A program made the translations under genes and the position numbers. This document shows positions 45,894 through 58,613 of a DNA stretch of 64,000 nucleotides, piece after piece (the stretch's first letter is position 1; the number at the start of each line of letters is the position of its first letter). The DNA lies in NCBI GenBank assembly GCA_036345935.2, contig JADWOT020000666.1, positions 1 to 64,000 of the forward strand, read 5' to 3'. Source of the DNA: Taenia hydatigena. Its lineage: Eukaryota; Platyhelminthes; Cestoda; Cyclophyllidea; Taeniidae. The notes below the pieces were generated by a model. The model had not been told where the DNA came from. It worked only from the letters and a program-made list of their open reading frames with translations, and made no database searches.

Positions 45894-47804
45894 ATTGCTT
45901 GCTTTTCAGGTGCCAATCATCCATGCACTTGAACAAATGCAATCCATTTTGCCTCGTCGACAAGCCAATAATGACGCAGTGATCGCGCTATTACCATTGG
46001 GCCAACAAAACATGCTCCTTTTGCAAGTTTAGCAATTTACTATGCAAATTGGCTTACGAAAACCCTCGTAGAGTTCTGACTTCAAGCACCTTTAAGCCTA
46101 CACCGGTCAAACCAATTATTAGAACCCATTCAGAAGATCCATAAATGGAGAATAAAAGAAGGCGCAGCATATTGGCATAGGACGTTTCTCCAACCCAGAG
46201 TCTCCGAATCGATATTCACACTCTCCAGGTGAGTGGAGTTTGACGGAACTCACGGCCGGAGTGCAACTCAACTCAGTGAGGTGAGCAGACATCACTTCAG
46301 TAATTTTGCCCTGGCGGAATAGGTGTTCACATCTGCGTCAAGTTCTTGAACAAGTTGCCGTTGGTAGTGACCTAAGCTGCATATTCCTATTGTATGCATT
46401 AGGAACAGGTAGTAATGTCCAGGCAACTTTAATGCTCTGGTTTCGTAATTCTACAGAAGTTGGCATTGTAGATATTCGGTCCTGTATCAGTGCAATAGCA
46501 TAATTACACCCCTACTTCTTTGCTTGCACATGTTTGAAAAAAACCAAAGTGTTCAACTCCATTATATGGCAATTGTGTCCTAGCTGGCTTTCATTAGCTT
46601 TCAGCTTGCATCAGCATACACCTCAACATGAATACATCTGAAATTGATTTTCTGCTGGACCGCACCAATTGCATGGTGTTGCAGCCAAGTATAATGTCAA
46701 ATATGTCTCTCATTAACGGTGATACAGGTTTTTTGGTCTGTAGGACTTTGCTTCAAGAGTGTGGATAAGCCGCACTCAAGGGTATCCTTGTGGTCATCAG
46801 AAAAAGGTCGAGAATGCATCAACGTAATAGCAGCGCTCTTAGTTATTCTCATCAACAAATGCTCAGTTGTCATCTACCAATCAGTATATAAGCAAAATGT
46901 GTCATGGACGATTCGAGCCTACCATGGGCGATGTTTTACAGCTCACGCATTCTCCCCTCCAATTGTGTTCAGCGGTTAGCTTCAAGTCATTTTCCAAGTT
47001 GCATCTTTATGGCTGATTCAAAATATCTGCTTTTCTTCAGAAGTTTTTTTAGATGCGGCAATCACCAAAGCGCGCAGACACATCCTCAGTCAAACATGGT
47101 TAGGCTGTAAGGGGGCCTTCAGGATGGAGGCAATTTACATTTAACGTGTGTGGGCCCATTGTGAGAGCTCTATTGGAATCACTCTTGCGAAAGTTCACAC
47201 CTTGCAAATCAATTGTCGAGACTCCGATGTTCCACTGCACTCTGATTCGCAAGGTGTGATGCATCTCAAGAATAAATTCAACGGACCTCATACTACGAGT
47301 ATATATACGCCAATTTTAATTGCCTTCATTTCGTAGGCTTTTCTTCTGCGTTGTGGTGGAATAAAATTCAGCGAACGGAGGGGTCAGGACTACTGGCATG
47401 GCCCGGCGGCCACCCATCTGGCTAGGCCGATACGTCTTGAAACATACCTCTTGGGTGAGCGGCAGGAACACAACGCAAATCCTCCGACACCGGCAAACGC
47501 CGTCCCACAGCTCTCTATTAATACACTCTCTGTTAACGCTTTGTCAAAGACAATAAAGGTGTCTCAAAGCAAAGAGCCTTCGCGTATTTGGCGTAGTCAA
47601 AGGGACGGCGAGAAGACTAAAGAAGTCCCCACAAATGCTGCCTTTGTAAATGACGAACAGGGGATCTAGAACACTGTTATCATGAACCACAGAGGCATCG
47701 CCTATGGGTCACAGAGCTCAGCTGCTTATGTTTGAAGCACACATCCTGTCACCACAACTTAATCTAGTACAAAAAAATATTTTGATTTCCTAGTTCCTAT
47801 TCCT

Positions 47805-48175
47805 TATGTCGTTTCCCTTCCGATATTGTTATCTGACTCGTAATGACAGAAAGGAAGAGCAGAAGGCACTACAGCTCCTTGATCGCGACTTCTGCAATCG
47901 TAAAGATCAGATCTGCCATCTGATTCGCTACTTGTCGCTTGTGCCGCATCGCCCTGATTGACAAACCCTTTGTTCCAGACCCGTATAGGCAACACAAAAA
48001 GGTAGCGACACAGAGGACGAATTGCCTCAACCAGACGTGAGAGCATTTGCCAGTTTTATGTGCCGTGTCCACTTCAGTCTGTGGAAAGAAAGGAAGCAGG
48101 AGAGCCAGAGGAGGGAAAAAGCGATTAAATGTAGTGAGGTGATTTGGTGGGCGTGTGGGTAATGGCGTGTTGGAG
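47805..48175 (-). repeat. Inverted repeat copy with exon-like content (partner at 49.5 kb)
   Basis: The minus strand aligns with 49455-49820 on the plus strand. On the minus strand a pyrimidine tract ends tttctttccacag, with the AG at complement 48079-48080. It is followed by a frame beginning TEVDTAHKTGKCSHVW. After about 35 codons the match moves to the next frame (FVNQGDAAQATSSE, CRSRDQGAVVPSALP), so this copy carries a frameshift. The partner is open throughout in one frame. I read this copy as the damaged one. Confidence 0.75.
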
Positions 48176-49300
48176 GAGGGTGAAGTTGAGATTAAATGAA
48201 CTGCCTAGTTGGTCGTCTGGAAGGATGAGCTAGGAGGCTAGGGTAAAAAAAGTGCGCCTTCTCATCCACATACACTCAAGCACACGCACACGCTTCTACC
48301 TGTTTTGCGCGACATTAATTAAGGCGATTCCTCAACAGGGCGGAAATGAAAGTGTGTGGTGACACACACAAACTTAAAAACAAACAGACAGATAGGTGTA
48401 GATACATAGGGAAGGACGGAGAAGGTGGTCAAGGGCCGAAAGCTTGCATTCTTACCCGTTATTGTAGAACACCAGGTAGAGACAGTCTCTACTAAAAGGA
48501 AAAGAATTAGGCAGTGATATAAGCAGGTGAGTTTGACCAGTCCACAAATCGCAAAGCGGGAGTGATACGCTCACCTTCGCTCTCGAAGAGGTGAGTGGAG
48601 GAAGGGAGGAGGCGTGGTGTAGGATAAAAGAGGGACAGATTGAAAGAAATCGTAAACAAGATAAAGTTTTGGGTAGAGCGTGATTTAGCCAGATCCAGTA
48701 TAATCTGTGCAAGCCCGATCTAGGTTATGAATCTTTGCTTTATTTAATTATGTCATAATCGGGACTAAGACCTGTGGCGAGATGACGGGAGACTTACAAA
48801 GAGAGCGCTGGCAGCAGATGAGGTAGGAAGATGATGAATTTGGAGGAAGGGAAGATGAGAGAAGAGTAAGGGGTGCATGGAAGCGAGACGTTCTTGCGCC
48901 ACTAAAGAGGAAAATAAGGGTAAGAAACTAAAAAGCACGGAGTATTCACTCCTTTTTCAGTTAAGTTAAGTAAGTGGAAAACTTACGGTAAGAGGTAATG
49001 GTAGAGTGCCTATTGAACGTAGGAGGAGGTAGAGGACACACTCACCGAGGATGCCTTTGAGTGGAGCATGAGGTTGAAGACGTAGACTGGAGAGCTCCTC
49101 TACAACCATTTTGAAGACGTCATCATCCTTAATATCTGCAATAATGAAGGAAAAGAGCTTAGATCGCATAGCATGGAGATGCGTTGATTTTATTAGGCGG
49201 ACAAAACTCAAATCAAGTGTTGAAGTTGACTTTAATGGTAACGTGTGAGGCGCCTCTAAGGATGAGGCGTACACGATAGATCAGACAGTCCTGTCTACCT
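48130..49300. other. Purine-rich top strand, no gene recognised
   Basis: Long GA-rich stretches on the plus strand, similar in character to 2.8-3.56 and 38.26-38.87 kb. Open frames on the pyrimidine strand (48452-48712, 48966-49274) are Ser/Leu/Pro-rich and probably compositional. The midpoint of the 48/49.5 kb inverted pair (about 48.8 kb) falls here. Confidence 0.4.
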
Positions 49301-49454
49301 TCCTTTTCCTATTTTATGCGAGCCTGTTATAATCCAGCCGAGGTGACTGGTCTGCTCTGTTCTGATTCAGTGTAATCTAGTCGGATCTAGTTTAGCCTAG
49401 TCTCGCGCACCGTGCTACAGTGCTTCCAGAGTGAAATATGGATATTGAGCTGCT

Positions 49455-49820
49455 TACCTGGTGATTACAAACACATGTAGGCGACAATTGATTGCTTTTT
49501 CTCTGCTGTGACTCTTCTGCTTTCTCTCTCATCTCAGAATGAAGTGAACGTGGCGCATGAAACTGGCGAAAGCTCTCACGCTAGGTTTGGGCGATTTGTC
49601 TCCTGTATCGCCACTGCTCTGCATCTGCACAAGCAACATAAAATAAAGGCGTCCGTCAATCAAAGTGATGCATTAAAAGTAACAAGTAATGAACCAGCTG
49701 GCAAAAGTACTTTTCTATGCAGAAGTCTCAACCGGAGAGCTGCAGTGCCTCCCACTCTTCCGCCTTAGAACTTCGAGTTTAACAACGATATCAAAGAGGG
49801 AACGACATAAGCATTATTTA
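49455..49820 (+). repeat. Inverted repeat copy with open exon-like frame
   Basis: Partner of the minus strand at 47805-48175. Similarity starts near ggtgattac, passes through gctttttctctgctgtgactcttctgc and continues to gggaacgacataag, which the partner also has. Conserved elements include a 3' splice-acceptor pattern and the frame listed at 49538-49768. Confidence 0.75.
49538..49768 (+). CDS. Exon-like frame with conserved acceptor, family unknown
   Basis: The tract tttctctctcatctcag ends at 49537 and is followed by a frame open to a TAG at 49766-49768. Residues run NEVNVAHETGESSH, then RFVSCIAT, ASVNQSDA, TSNEPAGK and CRSLNRRAAVPPTLPP. The minus-strand copy at 48.0 kb conserves the acceptor, AH-TG--SH, VNQ-DA, CRS and AVP--LP. 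Peptide similarity is about half in the N-terminal part, which is high for DNA this diverged, so past coding is plausible. The frame also extends upstream through the acceptor to 49508. I recognise no family. Confidence 0.4.
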   Translation, partial: NEVNVAHETGESSHARFGRFVSCIATALHLHKQHKIKASVNQSDALKVTSNEPAGKSTFLCRSLNRRAAVPPTLPP

Positions 49821-50794
49821 AATCCCCTTGGAAATGAGAAAGTTGACATCCAAGTCAAGCAGATAATGTCAGTTAGAGAAGTCGGTGACTCACCTCGCCA
49901 GGATTGGTACAAATCTAGCGAATGTGAGTTTCTGATGTGTATTCCCAAATTGTTGCTACGCATTACGAAAGGCACTATCAGTAAATGCATTTCTTAGGTG
50001 GTAGCAAATTGGCATGAATATTTGGCTAAAAGAGACAAAAGAATGATTGACGCAGAAGTGGAGGGATGTGAAGCCTTCTAAATGAAATGAGTGAGGGTAA
50101 GGAAGGGGAAGAGAGGACTGGAAATAAACTCCATGGGATAACTCTACACAGTGCTGTGGCACGGTGTTATTTATTTTTTCCTTCCATTCCTAAACTATTC
50201 ACTCAGGTATTCATCCATCCGTGTGACTACGTAAAAGGCGAACAAATTCGAATTTATTAATGGTCCCCTCGTAACGGTCGGTCATAGTTTCCCTTTTCCA
50301 TGTGATTTAGAACGGACATCAAGTAGGGTAAGGGGTGAGGGTGGCACCAAAGTGGATCGTGGACAAGATGAGAGAGAAAGCAAAAGCAGAGAAGGAAAGG
50401 GTAAATTATCTACATAATCCACTGCTAAAAGGGAAGAAAACAGTTTGGGAAGCATATACTATGCTCTTAATCCGTCAAGCAAAATATTCTTCTTGAAAAT
50501 GCACTGCTTGTTTTACCCTAATCGAATTTACTTCCTTTGTACCATATTCTCACACATCCGCATCGTTAGTGTTCCAACTTGAACCATTCTAGCTTTGGCA
50601 TGGGCGCGCATATTTTACCCTGCTTTCGCATCTTTTATTACCATACTCTCTCAGTATTCTTTGCAAATATAGACAATTCACACTGTAGATTTTATAATGA
50701 GAAATGCTGCAATGACTAGCAGATTAAAGTAATTTGCTGAATATCATTTCTTAGTGATCGCGATCTATGCCCGTAATCTTCCAGCTTTCCTTGC

Positions 50795-51095
50795 CAAAGC
50801 AGATATTTTAAAATGAAAAGTTTCGCAAACTCTTTGAAAAGGGAACAAGCAGCTAATTCTTGATTCTGATCAATTCTGGAACAGCATGAATAAGAGTGAA
50901 AGGAGCTCTGTACACTTGCTAGGTCCTGAATTCGCTACCCCCACCACACCGGAATTGTGGGATTGCAAAATGAGTGCTACCGCGAGCAATTGCAGCAGGG
51001 AACCTGCTATCAAGTCTCAATACTGATCATTCCTGGAGTAAAATTTGCAGATTTATGTGCTATCACAGCTTTCTTTTGCAAAAGTGGCTGCTCAC
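50795..51095 (+). repeat. Possible tandem repeat unit 1
   Basis: Parts of this block resemble 51340-51510. The clearest pair is aagcagctaattcttgattct with aattctgg (50847-50878) against aagctgctgtgccttgaatct with aattctgg (51402-51432). A second pair is gcagatttatgtgctatcac with agctttctttt (near 51045-51077) against gcagttttatatgtttgtgt with agctttcttta (near 51456-51492). The 150 bp between the two matches in unit 1 has no counterpart in unit 2. Confidence 0.4.
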
Positions 51096-51185
51096 ACACC
51101 AAGCATACAAAAAGTGTCAGATCTTATCAAGAGAAATGCCGCAAACAATTACGGAAGGGAGCAATATGCTAAACTTCGTTTTGGA

Positions 51186-51614
51186 TCAACGTAGGATCAA
51201 AAGAGATTCAAAAGTGTTATGCTCTAGACCCTTGCTAAAAGCGTTTATAGAAAGGAACATGCACAAAGGAATTCGATTGTTTGAGTGTGTGCGTTCGCAC
51301 ATTATCACTTTTCGCACCAACTTAGGCGCTCCTACCATCGACCAAAGCCTGGTTTTCGCAAAAAAATACGAAAACTGCTGCAAGTAATTACTAAGTGGAA
51401 TAAGCTGCTGTGCCTTGAATCTAATTAATTCTGGGCCTAAATAAACAGAATATGATGCAGTTTTATATGTTTGTGTCATCTCAGCTTTCTTTACTAAAAA
51501 GGCTTCCTCGACTGTCGACGGTGTCCAAATTACATCGTGCAACACGAGGAACATCATAGCTACCAGGAACGGAAGAAAGAGCTGAGTACGAGAGCAAATA
51601 ATTGCAGATAACAA
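51186..51614 (-). CDS. Hypothetical open frame, 142 codons, longest in the window
   Basis: Begins with a hydrophobic stretch (LFLPFLVAMMFLVLHDVIW) that could act as a membrane or signal segment. It overlaps a 137-codon frame on the plus strand (50974-51387) and the possible tandem repeat. No family is recognised and no splice or promoter signal supports it. The overlap of two long frames suggests a locally stop-poor sequence. Confidence 0.15.
   Translation of the reverse strand: MLSAIICSRTQLFLPFLVAMMFLVLHDVIWTPSTVEEAFLVKKAEMTQTYKTASYSVYLGPELIRFKAQQLIPLSNYLQQFSYFFAKTRLWSMVGAPKLVRKVIMCERTHSNNRIPLCMFLSINAFSKGLEHNTFESLLILR
51340..51510 (+). repeat. Possible tandem repeat unit 2
   Basis: See 50795-51095. 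This copy is shorter, and the second similarity block follows the first almost directly. Confidence 0.4.
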
Positions 51615-53825
51615 CTAAGCAAATATGTCATAGCTAAGTGCCTATGCTATCTAAGTTTTCGTATCTAAATCATCGGCATTACACTGCGGCCATCTCCAAA
51701 CAGCAAATGTCTTACAATTGAACTGCAACTACTTGGAAGGGAAATAACCTAACCTTTGTTGCCGAACCTAAATTACTTTTAGATTAGAGCAAAAAGTATG
51801 ACGCAGCTGATATTTGCACTTCCTGTTATTTTCGTCACATCAAACTCTTTTTACAGCCGCAAGACAAAATGGTGTAGTTTAACAGGATCCGTGCCTTTTT
51901 GCTATTGTAACAAACCGTCGGTAAGGGTCTTGTTGGAATCAGTTTCAGATCAAAATAGGAATAGCATAAAACACAGCGCACTTGGGCTAATTTGCCATTG
52001 TTTCACATGTGTGCTGTAATTTTTTTCCCTTGCCTCGAAGGCCTCCAACTACAACCCAGTAGCGATTGAATAACTTGACTTGACCAGCATTTTTAAAGAC
52101 AGTTCGCAGATGTAGACGGTTCAGTAATTCGTGTAAGGAAAATTTACTTCTCACCAATAAATAAAATTATGGAAATAAAGGGTTAAGCCAAAGTATTAAA
52201 TGGTCATTGTTAATTTATGCATGAGAGGTTTGCTAAGAAACCATAAAATGCAATTTATTCTTACCTGAGTCATGTGCGAAGTAATGCCAACGGAGCGACC
52301 CTGATTTGAAATCAATCGCCGACGACCTCATGCTCAGCTAATTATGTTTCAGTCAGACGCGATGCATTCTTGTGAGTTTCCTATGCCACAATGTTGGTTT
52401 CACCAAGTAATCCTCAGTAGTTAAGACGTGTTCTCAAAATTACATTGCGCACCTTTGCCATAACCATGACAATGCATTGCAGCAACGAATTAAATATGCC
52501 GGAGAGACAGAAGGCAGTTACCGCTAATGACTTCGAAAGATGATGAGTAAACCAGTTAAAATGAAGACTTGTCTCAACTAGCGTAAAATGCAATCCGTAG
52601 TTGACTAATGTCCTGAAACTTGCAGACGTATTTTGTATCAATGTTTATTTTCGTTTTTGGAGCGATGTGTGGTGTATTAACAAATGAATAAGTCGCATGA
52701 GCACTTTGGGACGAAAATTATCATTAACTATATTTATAAGCTAATATTTTGCATAACATTTTATTTGTTTGAATTTTGTTCTTTTGCCTTCAAACAGGAT
52801 ATAAAATAAACGCGCCTTATCCATTCCTCACAAGTATTGCATCATCTTCAAATCAAAAAAGAGATCGCCTTTGCTCACTGTAGTTGGGGCTCACATTTAA
52901 CATCGTTAGACAGTGCTATATGCCATTTGAGGCACTCATTTACACGTATCGTGTCCCACAACATGGCATAATAAAAAGCGAGAGGCATTTACCCACTTAA
53001 TCCATGCATAATAAACCTTTTAATGTGTAACTAGGCCCCACATGTTCACGATGAAAAGCAACTACAGCGTGAGGATAAGCAGAAAAGATTATCCAAATTG
53101 CTCAACACTTCCTATTGAGAGTGAGGCAGGCCCACAATTACGCAGCAGAAAGGTGATACGCGCTTGCTAAAATTCCAAGTATTACTACATCACGTGTTCC
53201 AAGTGTCTTGTCAATTGTAAGCAATCACTGTGTTAGATTTAATTTCAGTCGCAACGAGAAACGGGATCCTAGACACCATTGTAAATCGAATTTTAGACCA
53301 ACTCACGTAAAAGCGGGAACCTTATTGTCAATGCGCGTCAATTGTAAGCTTCATATCGATCTTATTCAATTTTAGAGGCCAGGCGGCGGCATGGTAGGCC
53401 CTTTGTTATCAATAGAGGTCTATTTGTATATTTCATGACTTCTGATAGATCGATTGGAAAGGGATGGTACCGCTCATACAGAGAGTCTCAGAGTATACAC
53501 AGCCTCCTTCCCTCTCCCCACTTAATCAAGCAGATCATGGAATAGGGTATAACTTGCGAGTTGTCGGGGTCACAGCTGTAGAAAAAATCCCCATTCTTCC
53601 TAATTCTCACAAACCAGCTTCAATAAATACGCGTTACAAAACCGTATATAGGTATCCCATGTGACGAAAATTTCGCGTTTTATATTTGATGAGAGAATAT
53701 GGAACTTGGTAGTCAACACACATTTCATTTTAATATAAAGAAAAGTCAAGATATCGATAAGAGTTAAGCGCGGAAAAATGCGTCAACGTAATTGTGACCC
53801 TAGGATTGGCAGGATTGAATTGCAG

Positions 53826-53911
53826 ACGAGAAGGCCAGCATGCATTTGCTGTGATGATGCAGTGGAAAGCTGTTTTGGCTAGTAGAAGGGAAGAAAGGGT
53901 GAGCAATGAAG
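53826..53911 (+). other. Candidate 86-bp internal exon, GC-richer patch
   Basis: Bounded by an AG (ttgaattgcag, ending 53825) and a strong donor (aatgaaggtaagc, GT at 53912-53913). One frame is open across it and encodes REGQHAFAVMMQWKAVLASR followed by REERVSNE. The acceptor lacks a good pyrimidine tract. The frame stays open past the donor to 54039, and the minus strand is also open for 92 codons (53800-54078), so the evidence is weak. Confidence 0.2.
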
Positions 53912-54079
53912 GTAAGCAGACGCTGGCGACCGCGCCACGTGGCGGCTTCTGGTCTGCGTCGCACCATGGAGGTTGTGCTACGTTGGTGCGGGTTAGTACA
54001 CATGTGGGTGACGCTAGTGCAAGGCTCGCAGCGGCGTAGAGATCTCTGGTGTCCGTCCAGCCATGGTATACATCTCATA

Positions 54080-57000
54080 TTGTTATTTACTTATGATGAA
54101 CCAGAGGTTTTGAAAAAGACGGATATAGTAAGGTTAAGCATTATCGGTTTGCACTCTTTTACGATGAACAGGAGGAGGGTTATAATAAACGAATTCCAAT
54201 CCTTAATTCATTTTTAAGCAATGGGATAAACGGACTATTCCAGGTTTCTCAGTAAAATGCTATGAGATTCTGGTAATAATGCTTTCACATAGTTGCCTCA
54301 TTCACAGTTATCAGGAGTATCTGGTTTTTATCTCGGCTTTCATTAGAGTAATGAGAGTTGAATTCCCTTTATTGATAGCCTACACCTTTCGGTAGTTTTA
54401 TCGAGGTCCGAGAAGACTAGACGACCGGTTTCATCGAATTAGGTGAGTTAGTAAAATTGGTGTTGTTAATAGCCCACACAAATTCTGCAACTGAATCGAC
54501 TAAGCAATTTGGCGCCATGAATTTTGTGACTTATTGAGATGCGACCCATGGGTTTCTTGATATACTTCTCTTTCATTATACCCATGGCGGAGAGGTTGAA
54601 TGCACTTACCTCCGAAGAATTCCATTCAAGCTGCACACACTCATCATCATCATCATCATCATCATCACCGGACTCAGCAAAAATTGCCTATTAACTATTT
54701 CTTATTGCATCAATAACTGTTCTGCCCTAGGTTTTACTAGTTTTGTGCACACATCAGATGCATCTAATTTAATCTGCGAAATGTTTAAACCCACCTTTAG
54801 TCACCAAAAGGCAAGTCTAGACAGCAAATCGCGCATTTTGATAAAACAGTGAGGATGCGCAAATTTGGAAAAAGACAGTTCCTTGACTTGTTGGAACAAG
54901 CACCCTTAAAGCGCATCATGCCCGTCGGAATGGCTTTTGAATTGGGTAGCAACAATCAATCAAGGATCCGATCTCGCCTTGCGAAGTGCTGTCTGTTCTT
55001 AACGCAAAATAATGTTGTGCGGGAACAATAAGTGAAGAGCTATCAGTGGAGCTGATCCGAACTATAGCAAAAAACAAATCTTAGGTGTTTTAAAAGAAAC
55101 AGCCCGTTGCTCCTTCGTTTCATAGCTATGCTTTGTGGAATAAGAAAACTATGTTTTGTAGCCTTCCAAAATGTCTACTATTCTAGCAGCCCTCATTGGC
55201 ATGCAGCTTCTCATTCTGCGCTGCGGATGTGCTACCTGCGCTGAGGTAGCACATCGTTTGAAAATTAACGAAGAAGCAAGTGAAGCATAGCAAACTCTAG
55301 CTTAAAGGTTTGGCTAAATATGCGACTGCTAACCATCTGTGTTTGATCTACTGTAAGTGCTGTAACCTCAGTTGCGGGACGTGTTCTTTACCAAAATAGT
55401 TTTCCACTAATGAGTAACATGCTTTGTGATGCTTAGCACTGCCACTTTATAACAAGTACACATGTATCGCAACCAAAATATTAGGCTTCGTTCCATTTTA
55501 AGGTGCGCTTTTCATTTTTCCTTATATCCAGGAAAACAAACGCATACACATTTATGTCTATGTCAGTCTGAATAGATATGCATGTCTTTGGTTAGGGATT
55601 TTGCTTCAGATTGTTAGCAAAAATATTAGGTGAATCGCCTCTGGTTTTGATTCGAGTGGCAAGCGCATGAGCTGCTAGTGATCAAATCATTTCAATCCTA
55701 ATTTACACCAGCAACCTCGTCACATCACTTTGTTATCTCATTCTACACGTGGATGCCATCTTTTACCTGACCTGGTTGCGCACTGTGCAATTTGCCTTGC
55801 TTATCGCGGATCTCCTGGGCTACGTTTGTCAGTGAAACAAAGAAATCAGACAGGTCGTGGTAGAGTTTGTAGAGCACTTAAGCTCATTTTACAAAATAAG
55901 TTATCTGCTTTATCTAAACTAAAGGCTGTTTAAGCGAATAAGCTTACTGCAGGACTCGCAATAATATGCTATTTGATTTTGCTTCAAAGTTGAAATGCAG
56001 ATTCCTTCTTGTCTATAGACTTCCAAGTTAATTGATGGTGTTTTGCATTAAACGCAACAAGGTGCAGGCATGAATCCAACTTCTCATTAAGTTGGTGAAC
56101 ATAAACTGCCGAAAATTTCCCATTGAGGATGGTCCCCACCACTTCCAATGTACACTCTTCTGCTTCTGCTTGGACAAGTTTTCTTACCAATTGTAGTTTG
56201 CTGCACAATCCAGCCCAGTTTGACTTGATGAATCAGAGTGATAGGGGTAATCATCTCGACTGGTTCTAGAACATGTTGTGGGTCTGTTGCGTGTTTTATG
56301 ATGCTTAGTCCTCTTCAAGAGGAAGTCCGCGGCAAACCATTTCATTTCACAATGGTACAGCACTGTAGTGGTTGTAGGTGCCTCCGTTCATGACAGCTTA
56401 TCTACACGCATGGACTTTTTGACTGATCATACATGGCTGGCCGACAAAGAATTCATAAGGTTGCGCAATGCAAATGGATCCTGGCAACTCGCGGACTGAC
56501 CCTGAATGTTTGCAATGACGGACGCGACTGATCTCATGCCACCGTGCTTCCAAATACATAAAATGCAGGATCTCCGCACCTATGGGTTCCAAAAAATGAG
56601 TGAAAGTAAGTTTTGTGCCACTCTTTCTAAAGTGTTTTTGGTTAAACAGCATGATCTCATGAAGGGTAAAGCTCGTCCTCGCAGGGGCACAGTGTGACTC
56701 ACGACTCTAGAGGCTGCTTAACTCCACCCACTTAGTCGACAATGCATTTGAGACATAAAGTAGTCCAGTCTTACATTATCGCCCACCACTCAGCATATTC
56801 CATTTGGACATAAGACAGGGCAAAATATTATATCACATGACTCGCCACACGTGCTGCTGCTCCATTCGCCCGCACGTCAACGAGAAGGAATAAAAGACAA
56901 TGGCGAGAGACGTGATCCTTCTACAGCGTCTTCGAAAGCACCTATTACCTAGTTAGACGGACTAACCTCAAACATCCGGCTTCAGGGTGGTGTGGCAAAT

Positions 57001-58400
57001 AATGAAAGGGATAAATGGCAGACGTTTATTGCTGCTCATGGTTTGTAATCAAACAAGTCGTACTGGGAGGCTTTGATCAAGGTGTGGGTGTCACTACATA
57101 AAAGGATTTTTTCTTGTAAACCTTCCCTCGCCTTCGGCGGATGATTTTGCCTTGACACATTTAAAATGTACGATTTGAGCCCACCTCGTTCTGAAGTTCG
57201 GAGGGAAACGCTTCTAACCTGGCCTCGAATAGCGTGGGAGCTCTCATAAAGACATCCACCTCAGCAGAGTAATACGTTGACACCAGCTCTAAAATAATAA
57301 TTAAGGAGGAAGAATAGTGGCAAAAAATAGCCTAATAAGGAAATAGCCGTCATTTAACATCCTTATTTGACTGCGAGGCTCCTCAGGCGCCATCGATTCA
57401 GTCATTGTTCGTGTTCTGCTACTGTTGACGTAATAATGCATGAGTTTCATCTCGGAAATTTCTTCATCTTGCAGAATGGCTAGCTAACATCGTGGGCTCT
57501 AAGGCGGATAAATAAGAGCTGAGCACAATAATCATGTCTATCAAATTCAATTAGCTAGCTGCACAAGGTGTCCAACGAGTTGCTAAAGAGGTCATTGGAA
57601 GAAATTCACAGTGGACGATGACATGCATAAACAACATTCAAAGTAAAGAGTCGTAAGAAAAGCCATAGTATATTCCAGATGTGCATTAGCTGCTCAAATG
57701 ACATGGAAATCTCTCAAGCCCAAATCATGCACTGCAGCTGCTACTTGAAACGCTTATTTGAAATGTAAGAGTCCACCGCAGGTCAACATGGCCTGTGCCG
57801 TGACCACGGGAAAGAAATTAGTGACAGAAAAAAACTTTCGTCAACTCTACCACCATGCACCACAGAGTTTAGCTAAGACTGCATAACAGATAGGCTTCTC
57901 TAGTTCAGAAGGTGGAAAAAAGGAATTAGAAGCATTAAAATTGGCAACTTCAAAAGCAGCTACAAAAAGGAATTTTACTCTAAATAGTCACGGCTTCGGT
58001 CATTATGCCTCAAATATGCCATTGATGCCACAGGATATTTTAACGAACCAGTAAATTAGTGTAGAAAAGCTAGAAGGCCGAGTGGAAAGATTTAATAACG
58101 AAACCTGTTAAAATTAAAGGAGAACATAAAAATCGACAGATAATAAACCGAGCTTTAGCCCCAGAGACAGGAAATAAAATAAAGACCTTGCGTTTAACCA
58201 GCCGTAGGAAACCAAAGTGCGAACATTGAGCCAGGCCGTCTTGATTGTAATCAGGCGTCTGTGTGACGTATTTCGCATCCAAATGTCAATTTTTGATGCT
58301 CAACTTTTATGCCAACTCATCGTCTTTAACTTTAGTTGTGTGATCTTATTTCCACCTATCTGATTGTCGATTTCATTTATCGCTCCCTTGGCTTATCAAT
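54080..58400. other. Gene-free stretch, nothing recognised
   Basis: Frames are 84 codons or less. The only simple-sequence tract noted is the TCA/ATC run at 54.64 kb. No repeat partner was found in the window. Confidence 0.45.
54641..54668 (+). repeat. TCA trinucleotide microsatellite, about nine units
   Basis: An uninterrupted run of tca/atc repeats ending in accgg. It reads as Ser, His or Ile depending on frame. No gene frame covers it. Confidence 0.9.
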
Positions 58401-58613
58401 TCTTCATCCTCCTTTCAACGTAACTTTCATGTTCCTACAGAAGCGAAATGTGATGTAATAAAGAGAGTAGTCGACAGTCTGCAGTAGCGTCAGTGCAATC
58501 TTCAAACCCAAGTTTGTCGACACTTCTGCATTCTCGCGCCACAGGATCGCACCCAGCGCACACGCGGGCAAAGATTTCTTCATAAATGTGCATTATCGTT
58601 GCGTCTCTAATAG

